From CAZBDU01 sp964490725 (GTDB lineage Bacteria > Spirochaetota > Spirochaetia > SZUA-6 > DRHE01): a stretch of DNA of 25,628 nucleotides. Positions 1 through 7,091 of this stretch are shown in pieces; the stretch's first letter is position 1; each line of letters begins with the position of its first letter. The DNA is taken from contig CAZBDU010000078.1 of assembly GCA_964490725.1 (NCBI GenBank), positions 1-25,628 of the forward strand. The letters are read 5' to 3'. Under the pieces are notes generated by a model that was not told the DNA's origin, did not search any database, and was given only the letters and a program-made list of their open reading frames with translations. The position numbers were made by a program, and so were the translations under genes.

Positions 1-31
1 CGGCCTCCTGCCGGTTCGAAGCCCGGGACGG

Positions 32-2971
32 GTGCGCGCGGCGGCCGCCCCCCCGGCTCCGGCCCCCGGCGGCCTGGAGCCGTCGAGGCGAACGTTGAAC
101 CGGGCCTGCTTCGATGCTATCCTGGGCGTTGTGCAACCGATCTCCCATACCGCGGGAAGCGCCCTGGGGATGCTGCTCGTTTCCGATGGAAGGGTGGTGG
201 CCTGCAACGAGCGGGCCGCCAAGCTTCTGGGCCGGCCCCGCAGCTCCGTGGTGGGGAGCGTTCCCTTTCCGGGGTCTGTTCCGGTGCAGCCGGGGGGAGC
301 CGATGCCGCCCGGCTGGCCGCCGACTGCCTGGCGGCCCTGGCCCCGGGAGAGCCCCGCAGCCTCCGCTGGCGGTTCCGGCGCAGCCAGGGCAAGCACTTC
401 GACGCGGAGTTGATCCTCCTGGCGGAGTCCGACGGCGCGGTGAGGGTGTTGCTGCGGGCGCTGGACGCCGGGGACCCGCCGGAGCGGAAGCGCGTGGCGG
501 TGGAGAAGGCGGTGGCGCGCTGCTCGACCCTCCTGTCCTCCGGCGGCGAGGTCGATCTGAGCCGGGTTCTGGCCATCCTGGGCAGGGCGGTGCGGGTGAA
601 TCGCTGCTACATCTTCCGCCTCCGTGCCGAGGGCGGCAGGATGGACAACACCCACGAGTGGTGCTCCCCTGGAACGAGCCCGCAGATCGACAGGCTTCAG
701 GATCTGGATACGGCGGAGTCCCGCTGGACCATGGAGATGCTGCGCGCAAACCGCACCCTGGCGGTGGCGGACCTGGAGGCCCTTCCCCCGGAGGCCGACT
801 TCGAGCGGCGCTTCCTGGCCGCGCAGGAGGTGAAGGCCTACATCCTGGTCCCCATGTTTCGCGACGGCGTTCTGACCGGATTCCTGGGCTTCGACGACAC
901 CGAGCGACCTCGCGAGTGGACTGGCCAGGAGGTGCGGCTGCTGCGCACCGCGGCGGAGCTGCTGGAGGCGTACCTTGAGCGCCGCCATGCCCTGCGCCTT
1001 CTGGAGGAGGAGCGCGCCCAGCTGCTGTCGATCTTCGAAAGCATCGGCTACGCCATCTACGTTTCGGACGTGGAGACCTACGAGATACTGTATGCCAACG
1101 GGCAGGCGAAGCGCGGCGCCGGGGGCGAGCTGGTCGGCAAGACCTGCTACAAGGTCTTCCAGAAGCGTGAGGAGCCCTGCCCCTTCTGCACCAACGCGAT
1201 CATCCTGCGCGAGCGCGGCGGGGCCTACCGGTGGCAGTACCACAATCCAGTGAACGGCCGGGACTACATCATCTACAACCGGCTGATCCGCTGGCCGGAC
1301 GGGAGGGACGTACGCTTCGAGCTGGACGTGGACGTCACCGAGCTGACCCGGGCACGCCGGGAGCTGTCCCTGCAGACGGAGCGGCTGGCCGTCACCCTGC
1401 GCAGCATCGGCGACGGGGTGATCACCACGGATGCCCAGGGGCGGGTGACGCTGCTGAACAGGGTGGCGGAGGAGCTCACCGGCTGGCCGGAGCGGGAGGC
1501 CGCAGGGCTGCCGGTGGGGCGGGTGTTCCGGCTGGTGGACGAATCCACGGCGGAGCCGCTGCCGGACCCGGTGGAGGAGGCGCTGCGTCGGCGGGAGCCC
1601 GTGGGCCTGCGCTCCGGGGGGATGCTGGTGGCCCGGGACGGGCGCCAGCGGGCGCTTGCCGACACCTCCGCTCCCATCCTGGGTGAGGACGGGAGCCTTC
1701 TGGGAGCCATCCTGGTGTTTCAGGACGTAACGGAGCGGCGCAAGCTGGAGCGGGAGCTGGCCCGGGCGGAGAAGCTCGAATCTCTGGGGGTGATGGCGGG
1801 GGGCATCGCCCACGACTTCAACAACATCCTCACCGGGATCATCGGGAACCTCTCGCTGGCAAGAGAGGACGTGCCTGCGGGGGTGAGCCTGGGCGATCTG
1901 ATCGCAGAGGCCGAGCGCGCCGCCCTGCGGGCCAGGAGGCTGACCGTCCAGCTGCTGACGTTCTCCAAAGGGGGCAATCCGGTCAGGCGGACCCCGGCCT
2001 CAGCATCGGAGCTGGTGCGGGAGGCGGCGGTGTTCAGCCTGCGTGGTTCCAACGTGACCTGCTCCTTCCATTTCCCGGCGGACCTGTGGACCGTGTCCAT
2101 GGACGAAGGCCAGATCGGTCAGGTGGTGCAGAACCTGGTGCTGAACGCCGCGCAGGCCATGCCGGGCGGCGGGACGGTCAGCGTGGCGGCGGACAACCAG
2201 GTGGTGGACCGGGACCATCCCGGAGCGCTGCGGCCGGGTCGCTACGTGCGGGTGTCGATTGCCGACCGCGGCGTGGGCATTCCCGCGGAGCGGCAGGGGA
2301 AGGTGTTCGATCCCTTCTACACGACCAAGCCGGGCGGAAGCGGGCTGGGGCTGAGCAGCGCCTACTCGATCGTCAGGGCCCACGGCGGCGCCATCGATCT
2401 GCGCTCCGCGCCGGGGAAGGGCACCACCGTGTTCTTCTACCTGCCCGCGGCCGAGGCGCGGGCGCCGCAGGAGCCGCAGGAGACCGGCTCGACCCCGGTG
2501 CGCTTCTCCGGCAGGGTACTGGTCATGGACGACGAGGCGGTCATCCGGCACCTTCTGGGCAGGATGCTTGCCAGGCTGGGCTGCCAGGCCAGCGAGTCTC
2601 TGGACGGCCGGGAGGCCCTGCGGCTGTACAGAGAGGCCGCGGAGCAGGGCCGGCCTTTCGACCTGGTGATCCTGGATCTGACCGTACCGGGAGGCATGGG
2701 CGGGCTGGAAACCGTGGAGAGGCTGCGGGAGATCGATCCCCGGGTCACTGCAGTGGTCTCCAGCGGGTACTCGGACGATCCGGTTCTGTCCAGGCACCGG
2801 GAGCACGGTTTTTCCGGGTGCATCGCCAAGCCCTTCGACCTGGAGGCGCTCACACGGCTGCTGCGGGACCTCCTGCCCGCCAGGGAGGAAAGCCCTTCCG
2901 GCACGCAGGGAAACGTCCCCGGCGGCGGGGAGCCCGCGCCGGGTGCGGGGGCCGCTCCCGCTGAGGGCTGA
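32..2971 (+). CDS. Hybrid sensor histidine kinase with PAS/GAF/PAS/PAS input and C-terminal receiver
   Basis: Signal-transduction kinase of 979 aa from a GTG at 32. The frame is open to the window edge, so the true start may lie upstream. Order seen: PAS-like segment (about residues 45-130), GAF (about 157-320), a PAS with a Cys cluster around C372 (CYKVF...CPFC; about 327-445), a second clear PAS (about 451-568), then the histidine kinase core with H-box GIAHDFNN (phospho-acceptor H594), N-box near 697 (QNLVLNAAQAM), G1 DRGVGIP near 745 and GSGLGLSS near 770. A receiver follows from about 828, with acidic MDDE, phospho-Asp D882 and K933. The HDFNN H-box is the NtrB-like class. There is no transmembrane segment, so it is probably cytoplasmic and senses an internal ligand or redox state. 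No DNA-binding partner is adjacent. The tail after about 950 is low-complexity Gly/Pro/Ala. The family call is secure; the signal is unknown. Confidence 0.93.
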   Translation: MRAAAAPPAPAPGGLEPSRRTLNRACFDAILGVVQPISHTAGSALGMLLVSDGRVVACNERAAKLLGRPRSSVVGSVPFPGSVPVQPGGADAARLAADCLAALAPGEPRSLRWRFRRSQGKHFDAELILLAESDGAVRVLLRALDAGDPPERKRVAVEKAVARCSTLLSSGGEVDLSRVLAILGRAVRVNRCYIFRLRAEGGRMDNTHEWCSPGTSPQIDRLQDLDTAESRWTMEMLRANRTLAVADLEALPPEADFERRFLAAQEVKAYILVPMFRDGVLTGFLGFDDTERPREWTGQEVRLLRTAAELLEAYLERRHALRLLEEERAQLLSIFESIGYAIYVSDVETYEILYANGQAKRGAGGELVGKTCYKVFQKREEPCPFCTNAIILRERGGAYRWQYHNPVNGRDYIIYNRLIRWPDGRDVRFELDVDVTELTRARRELSLQTERLAVTLRSIGDGVITTDAQGRVTLLNRVAEELTGWPEREAAGLPVGRVFRLVDESTAEPLPDPVEEALRRREPVGLRSGGMLVARDGRQRALADTSAPILGEDGSLLGAILVFQDVTERRKLERELARAEKLESLGVMAGGIAHDFNNILTGIIGNLSLAREDVPAGVSLGDLIAEAERAALRARRLTVQLLTFSKGGNPVRRTPASASELVREAAVFSLRGSNVTCSFHFPADLWTVSMDEGQIGQVVQNLVLNAAQAMPGGGTVSVAADNQVVDRDHPGALRPGRYVRVSIADRGVGIPAERQGKVFDPFYTTKPGGSGLGLSSAYSIVRAHGGAIDLRSAPGKGTTVFFYLPAAEARAPQEPQETGSTPVRFSGRVLVMDDEAVIRHLLGRMLARLGCQASESLDGREALRLYREAAEQGRPFDLVILDLTVPGGMGGLETVERLREIDPRVTAVVSSGYSDDPVLSRHREHGFSGCIAKPFDLEALTRLLRDLLPAREESPSGTQGNVPGGGEPAPGAGAAPAEG

Positions 2972-2976
2972 AGCCC
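2965..2976. terminator. Small GC hairpin at the convergent kinase/DUF438 junction
   Basis: GGGCT (2965-2969) and AGCCC (2972-2976) form a short stem; read as GGGC-TGAA-GCCC it has a four-base loop. It overlaps the kinase stop codon (2969-2971), and the two convergent genes are only 10 bp apart. No T-run follows on either strand, so a terminator role is inferred from position only. Confidence 0.25.
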
Positions 2977-2981
2977 CGCCT

Positions 2982-4190
2982 CTACTTCCAGTCCAGCAGC
3001 CGCCGCTCTCCCTGCAGCTCCCGCAGCGGCGCGATATCCTGGCTTACCTCAAGGGTGCCCAGATAGGTGCCGTCGCGGCCGCGCACGGCGAAGTAGCGGA
3101 TCAGGGCGAACCTGTTCTGCATTCGGATCCAGAACTCCGCCTTGCTGCGGGTGCCGCTGCGGAAGGCCTCCAGGATGCGGTTGACCGCCTCCACGCTCTT
3201 GGGCGGATGGCAGTTCTGGACCTTGCGGCCCAGAATCGAGCGGGTGCGCAGGAAGATGCGCTCGGGCCCCTCGGAGAAGTAGCGAACCCTGTCCTCGTGG
3301 TCGATGAAGGTGATGTCCACCGGCAGCGTGTCGAAGATCGCCACCAGCTGCTCCACCGACAGCTGCCCGGAGGCCAGGCGCAGGTGGCCGGGGTCGCTGG
3401 CGGTGGGCTCCTCGGTGTAGGCGCGCAGCAGCTGGTCCGCCAGCGCCGCGGTTTCTTTCGGCTTCTCGATGAACGCGTAGCCCACCTCCTCGCTTTCCTT
3501 GAGCACCGCCGCCCACTCTTCCACGGTGAGCTTCTCCAGGGCTGTGGGCAGCAGGATGGTCTCTTCCTTGAAGATCATTCCCTCCACTTCCTGGATCAGC
3601 GGCTCCAGGCGCTCGGCCCGGTAGCGCTCCGCCTCCCCCGCCCGGTCCAGGGAGGCCAGCCCCGCCAGCGCATCCTGCAGCAGGCCGCGGATCTCGTCGT
3701 CCTTGCCCCACATCACCGTGGAGGGACCCATGAACGCATGCCGTTCCAGGTACGGGAACAGGACCTGCTCCTTGCGGGTGTAGTGCGTGTCGATGCCCCG
3801 CAGGCGCTCCAACAGGGCGCCCACCCGGCGGCGCAGCCCTCCCGGCGTGCCGGCGGCCTCCTTCAGGGCCTCCAGCAGCTTCTCGATCTCCCGATTCTCC
3901 GCCCGCAAGAGGTAGACCGGGTGGGCCGGTGACTCCTCCCGGGCCACCTGCTCGCGCAGGGAGGACTCGAAAAGCAGCGCATGGACGTTGCAGAACTTGC
4001 GGATCTCCTCCGCAGGGAGTCCTTCGTCGATCAGCGACTGCTCGATCTCGGCGATCTCCACCGAGCTGACGTTGCCCACCTCCTCCAGGAACCTGGCCTT
4101 GGCCTGCTCCACCGAAAGACCCCGGTGGAGCTGGAGGATGATATCCTTCATCGCCTCCTTCTTGCCTTCCTTGCCCAATCCGGCTGCCAT
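2982..4190 (-). CDS. DUF438 / hemerythrin-like / PAS protein
   Basis: A 402-aa soluble protein with an ATG at 4190 preceded by GGAGG. Residues about 12-80 match the DUF438 N-terminal helical domain (including KFCNVHALLF, 66-75). About 88-225 is a hemerythrin-like four-helix bundle with candidate iron ligands H90, H136, E141 and H151 (H-Y-T-R-K-E and the LFPYLERH stretch). About 275-395 is a PAS_10-type domain with the characteristic NCHPPKSV. In the expected MWxKHDEIR motif the histidine is aspartate (MWGKDDEIR, 160-168), so metal occupancy could differ from classical hemerythrins. The family is common in anaerobes and is suspected to sense or bind O2, NO or a metal; no reaction is established. 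An FNR-type palindrome lies about 104 bp upstream of its start. It is convergent with the hybrid kinase, and a functional link between the two is only inferred. Confidence 0.88.
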   Translation of the reverse strand: MAAGLGKEGKKEAMKDIILQLHRGLSVEQAKARFLEEVGNVSSVEIAEIEQSLIDEGLPAEEIRKFCNVHALLFESSLREQVAREESPAHPVYLLRAENREIEKLLEALKEAAGTPGGLRRRVGALLERLRGIDTHYTRKEQVLFPYLERHAFMGPSTVMWGKDDEIRGLLQDALAGLASLDRAGEAERYRAERLEPLIQEVEGMIFKEETILLPTALEKLTVEEWAAVLKESEEVGYAFIEKPKETAALADQLLRAYTEEPTASDPGHLRLASGQLSVEQLVAIFDTLPVDITFIDHEDRVRYFSEGPERIFLRTRSILGRKVQNCHPPKSVEAVNRILEAFRSGTRSKAEFWIRMQNRFALIRYFAVRGRDGTYLGTLEVSQDIAPLRELQGERRLLDWK

Positions 4191-4293
4191 CGCGACCTCC
4201 CTGAGTGCTGGTTGTGCCGGCGCGCCCCCTTCGCAGCGGGCGCCCCTTCCTTCAGTCTACGCTCCAAGGTAGTGGGGGCGCCACCCGACGGCA

Positions 4294-4307
4294 TTGATCT
4301 GGATCAA
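4294..4307. promoter_or_regulatory. Perfect FNR/CRP-family binding palindrome
   Basis: TTGAT-CTGG-ATCAA, an exact match to the FNR consensus TTGAT-N4-ATCAA (also used by Dnr/NnrR-type relatives). It sits in the 250-bp divergent region between the DUF438 gene (-) and the fadR-like gene (+). On the minus strand a weak -10 (TACCTT, 4271 down to 4266) lies where it should if the site is centred at -41.5, the class II activator position, putting the start site near 4259. The match is seen directly; the regulator and direction of control are inferred. Confidence 0.6.
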
Positions 4308-4363
4308 GGAGAGAGGCAATCCGTTCGGTGTGCAGGGGAGCCGCGAACCATGCTTCTTGACGG

Positions 4364-4390
4364 TTGTCACGCAAAGGAAAAAAGTAATAT
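4364..4390 (+). promoter_or_regulatory. Candidate promoter of the FadR-family regulator gene
   Basis: TTGTCA (4364-4369), a 15-bp spacer and TAATAT (4385-4390) in a strikingly A/T-rich island inside very GC-rich DNA, 50-77 bp upstream of the ATG at 4441. An alternative -35, TTGACG, lies at 4357-4362 with an over-long spacer. Spacing is not ideal, so the exact hexamers are uncertain. Confidence 0.4.
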
Positions 4391-4409
4391 TGTAAGATGA
4401 ATACACAAT
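4389..4409. promoter_or_regulatory. Inverted repeat, possible operator of the FadR-like regulator
   Basis: ATTGT (4389-4393) and ACAAT (4405-4409) are perfect inverted arms separated by 11 bp; inside them TGTA (4391-4394) and TACA (4402-4405) are also inverted. It overlaps the end of the candidate -10. GntR/FadR proteins often bind short TGTA/TACA-type palindromes and autoregulate, so this is a plausible autoregulatory operator. Only the symmetry is directly seen. Confidence 0.35.
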
Positions 4410-4440
4410 TCGGGTCGCAGGACGAGACGGAAGGGCAGTA

Positions 4441-5175
4441 ATGGGCGACAACAATCTCTCGGTTGGCAAGATCCGGCAGAAGACGGTGGTGGAGCAGGTC
4501 ATGGACAAGATCCGGGAGCTCATCTCCTCGGGGCAGTTCCAGGCGAAGGACCGCATCCCCACCGAAAGCGAGCTGGCGGCCATGTTCGGCATCGGGCGCT
4601 CCTCCATTCGTGAGGCCATCAAGGTGTTCAACTACCTCGGCGTGCTCGAATCGCGAACGGCCAAGGGCACCTACGTCTGCGACCGGTCCAACATCTCTTC
4701 GGAGGCGCTCACCTGGTCGATCCTGCTGGGCAGGGACGACTACTACGAGCTCATCGACATGCGCGGCTCCGTCGAGCTGTGGTGCATGATGGCGATCACC
4801 GAGCGCTATCGCACCGACCCCGAAGGGGTGAAGGCGGTCCTGGAGCGCCTGGAGGCCCAGATCCGCAAAATGGACCAGGCCATCGCCGCCTCGGAGCCGG
4901 TGCACCTGGCCACCGCCGACTACGACTTCCACAGCACCGTCATCGCCGCGGGGCGCAACCAGCTGTTCTCGGCCATCTACCAGGTGCTCCGTTCGTTCAC
5001 CTACGAGGAGATCGAGAAGTCACACAAGGATTTCGCAGATATCCGCGCCGTTCTGCAGGAGCACCGGGTGTTTGTGGAGGCCATCCGCACCGGGGACCCC
5101 ATGCAGGCTGCGGTGGTGGTGCGCAAGCACATCGCCAGTATCAAGCACCACCTGGGCAACGTCCTCCGCAAGTAG
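4441..5175 (+). CDS. GntR/FadR-family transcriptional regulator with FCD ligand domain
   Basis: A 244-aa regulator. ATG at 4441 follows GGAAGGG (4429-4435). Residues about 8-78 form the GntR winged helix (VMDKIRELISSGQF, PTESELAAMFGIGRSSIREA, then the wing LESRTAKGTYV). About 95-235 is an all-helical FCD domain with the metal-binding pattern D160, H164, H208, H230; the 22-residue gap between the last two His is typical. FCD regulators usually answer to carboxylic acids or sugar acids and repress the adjacent catabolic genes. Here the downstream genes encode a ThDP enzyme and an AOR, so an organic or 2-oxo acid effector is a reasonable inference. A GC hairpin separates it from the next gene, so the downstream genes may have their own promoter or be attenuated. 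Confidence 0.93.
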   Translation: MGDNNLSVGKIRQKTVVEQVMDKIRELISSGQFQAKDRIPTESELAAMFGIGRSSIREAIKVFNYLGVLESRTAKGTYVCDRSNISSEALTWSILLGRDDYYELIDMRGSVELWCMMAITERYRTDPEGVKAVLERLEAQIRKMDQAIAASEPVHLATADYDFHSTVIAAGRNQLFSAIYQVLRSFTYEEIEKSHKDFADIRAVLQEHRVFVEAIRTGDPMQAAVVVRKHIASIKHHLGNVLRK

Positions 5176-5245
5176 GCCGCCCGGCTCCCCTTGCGGCCGC
5201 GGCCATGTCGCGGCGGACAGCGGGGATGGTGCGTCGAAGGCGCTC

Positions 5246-5277
5246 CTGCCCCGGCCGCCGGGAGCCGGCCGGGGCAG
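5246..5277 (+). terminator. Perfect 11-bp stem-loop after the fadR-like gene
   Basis: CTGCCCCGGCC (5246-5256) pairs perfectly with GGCCGGGGCAG (5267-5277) around a 10-nt loop, in the 143-bp gap between the regulator and the ThDP enzyme gene. No T-run follows, so it may be a non-canonical terminator, a processing or stability hairpin, or an attenuator. The structure is certain at sequence level; its function is not. Confidence 0.45.
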
Positions 5278-5318
5278 GGACGGCGCAGGCCCAAGGGTTA
5301 CGGAGGAAGGGCAGGAAG

Positions 5319-6980
5319 ATGTCGAAGATGACCGGCGCCCGCTACATGGCGGAGATCGTCAAGGGATACGGGATCACCCACGTCTTCTACGTGGAGGCGA
5401 TCCTGAGACGCACCCTGGTGGAGATGGAGAGGCTCGGGATTCAGCGGGTCCTTGCTCACTCCGAGAAGGCGGCCGCCTACATGGCGGACGGCTACGCCCG
5501 GGCAGCCAACCGCCCGGCCCTCTGCATGGCGCAGTCGGTGGGAGCGGCCAACCTGGCCGCGGGGCTCCAGGATGCCTGCCTGGGGCACTCTCCGGTGGTC
5601 GCGTTCACGGGGCGCAAGCCTCCACTCCACCGGTACCGCAACTCCTATCAGGAGATCGACCACAACGTCATGTTCCAGCCGGTGACACGCTACAACGTGG
5701 AGGTGGACACCCTGGATCAGCTGCCCCACCTGCTGGCGCAGGCCTTCCGGGCCGCCACCACCGGGAGCTGCGGGCCGGTGCACGTCGATTTCCTGGGCTA
5801 CGAGGGCAATCTCACCGACCAGGCGGAGGGCGAGCTCACCGTGGTGGTGGAGGAGCCATACACGCGGGTTCCGGCGCGCCGCCCCGCGCCGCCGGCCGGG
5901 GAGGTTGCCGCGGCCGCCGCGGCCCTGCGCCAGGCATTGCGGCCGGTGCTGGTGGTGGGGCGGGGAGCAGTCGTGTCCGGAGCGGCCGCGCAGGTGCAGG
6001 CCCTGGCGGAGTCGCTGGGCCTGCCGGTGGTGAGCTCCATGGACGGCAAGGGGCTCATCCCCGAGGAGCACCCACTGTACATCGGGCCGGTGGGGACGTA
6101 CAACCGTCCCTGCGCCAACCAGGTGGTCGCCGAAGCGGACCTGGTTTTCTTCATCGGCTGCGGAACCGGGGACCAGGTGACCGGGAATTGGACGCTCCCG
6201 CCGGTGGGCACCCCGGTGATCCAGCTGGACATCGATGCGGCGGAGGTGGGGCGCAACTACCCGGGCGCGGTCGGAGTGTGCGGAGACGCGGCGGTTGGCC
6301 TGGAGGCGCTGAACGGGCAGCTCGCAGGAAGCGCGCGCAAGCAGGGCTGGGCCGAACGGGCCCGGCGGCTGCTGGCGGACTACTGGAAGGCCGTCGAGCC
6401 CCATGCCTCCTCGGAGGCGGTGCCGGTCCGGGCGGAGCGGCTGTGCCGGGAGATCACCGCTGCGCTGCCGGAGGACGCGATCGTGGTGGCGGACACCGGC
6501 TACTCGGCCATCTGGGCCGGGACGCTGATCGGCATCACCAGCCCGCGACAGCGCTTTCTGCGCGCCGCGGGCTCCCTGGGCTGGGCCTTTCCCGCCGCCC
6601 TGGGCGCGCGGTGCGCCTTCCCGGAGCGGCCGGTGATCTGCTTCTCAGGCGACGGCGCCTTCTGGTACCACCTGGCGGAGCTGGAGACCGCGCTGCGCTG
6701 GGGGATCAAGACCGTGACGGTGATCAACAACAACGGCGTGCTGGGGCAGAGCCAGCTGGGCATCCGCCGCGCCTACCAGCAGGAGAAGGGGCGCGAGCAG
6801 GATCAGTACCGGTTCCGGGACACGGATTTCGCCGCCCTGGCGCGGCAGCTCGGGGCGTTCGGGCTCCGGGTGGAGAAGCCCGGGGAGATCGGCGAGGCGC
6901 TGCGGCGGGCGCTGGCTCAGGAGCTGCCCGCCGTGGTGGACGTGGTGACCGAGCCGGAGTCCCACCCGATCCTGAAGTAG
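5319..6980 (+). CDS. Thiamine-diphosphate-dependent enzyme, acetolactate synthase / 2-oxoacid decarboxylase superfamily
   Basis: A 553-aa enzyme. I chose the ATG at 5319 because GGAGGAAGG (5302-5310) lies 8 nt upstream; the frame stays open further 5' but that overlaps the fadR-like gene and lacks protein-like sequence. The architecture is TPP_N (about 1-170) with cofactor-activating Glu E49 in HSEKAAAYMADGYARA, a central Rossmann-like domain (about 185-330), and TPP_C (about 375-550) with the ThDP/Mg motif GDGAF starting at G444 and ending at NNN 470-472. Family members decarboxylate 2-oxo acids or join the resulting carbanion to an acceptor; the substrate cannot be read here. It is followed by an AOR-family gene 111 bp downstream, which suggests decarboxylation to an aldehyde that AOR then oxidises. 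It is unlikely to be ordinary IlvB, as no small subunit is present and the HSEK/SVGAAN motifs deviate from the usual HEQ/SGPGATN. Confidence 0.88.
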   Translation: MSKMTGARYMAEIVKGYGITHVFYVEAILRRTLVEMERLGIQRVLAHSEKAAAYMADGYARAANRPALCMAQSVGAANLAAGLQDACLGHSPVVAFTGRKPPLHRYRNSYQEIDHNVMFQPVTRYNVEVDTLDQLPHLLAQAFRAATTGSCGPVHVDFLGYEGNLTDQAEGELTVVVEEPYTRVPARRPAPPAGEVAAAAAALRQALRPVLVVGRGAVVSGAAAQVQALAESLGLPVVSSMDGKGLIPEEHPLYIGPVGTYNRPCANQVVAEADLVFFIGCGTGDQVTGNWTLPPVGTPVIQLDIDAAEVGRNYPGAVGVCGDAAVGLEALNGQLAGSARKQGWAERARRLLADYWKAVEPHASSEAVPVRAERLCREITAALPEDAIVVADTGYSAIWAGTLIGITSPRQRFLRAAGSLGWAFPAALGARCAFPERPVICFSGDGAFWYHLAELETALRWGIKTVTVINNNGVLGQSQLGIRRAYQQEKGREQDQYRFRDTDFAALARQLGAFGLRVEKPGEIGEALRRALAQELPAVVDVVTEPESHPILK

Positions 6981-7034
6981 CGGGCTCGGGGGGAGGCGGG
7001 CGGGTGCCTCCACCCCCGGGGCCGCAGGAGCCCG
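6981..7034 (+). terminator. Nested GC hairpin between the ThDP enzyme and AOR genes
   Basis: Immediately after the stop codon, CGGGCTC (6981-6987) pairs with GAGCCCG (7028-7034). Inside it GGAGGC (6992-6997) pairs with GCCTCC (7006-7011), extendable through G/C runs with a bulged A. No U-tract follows. It could be a terminator, or a structure that adjusts AOR expression relative to the upstream gene. Confidence 0.35.
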
Positions 7035-7091
7035 AGAGATCGAGGCCCTCCAGAGGCCCGCCATCAGAGGGAAATCCCAGGGAGGAACGCC

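Noticed and set aside
4779..5318. N-terminal extension of the ThDP enzyme upstream of 5319
   Set aside because: It overlaps the fadR-like gene in another frame, lacks family similarity, and the ATG at 5319 has an excellent GGAGGAAGG site.
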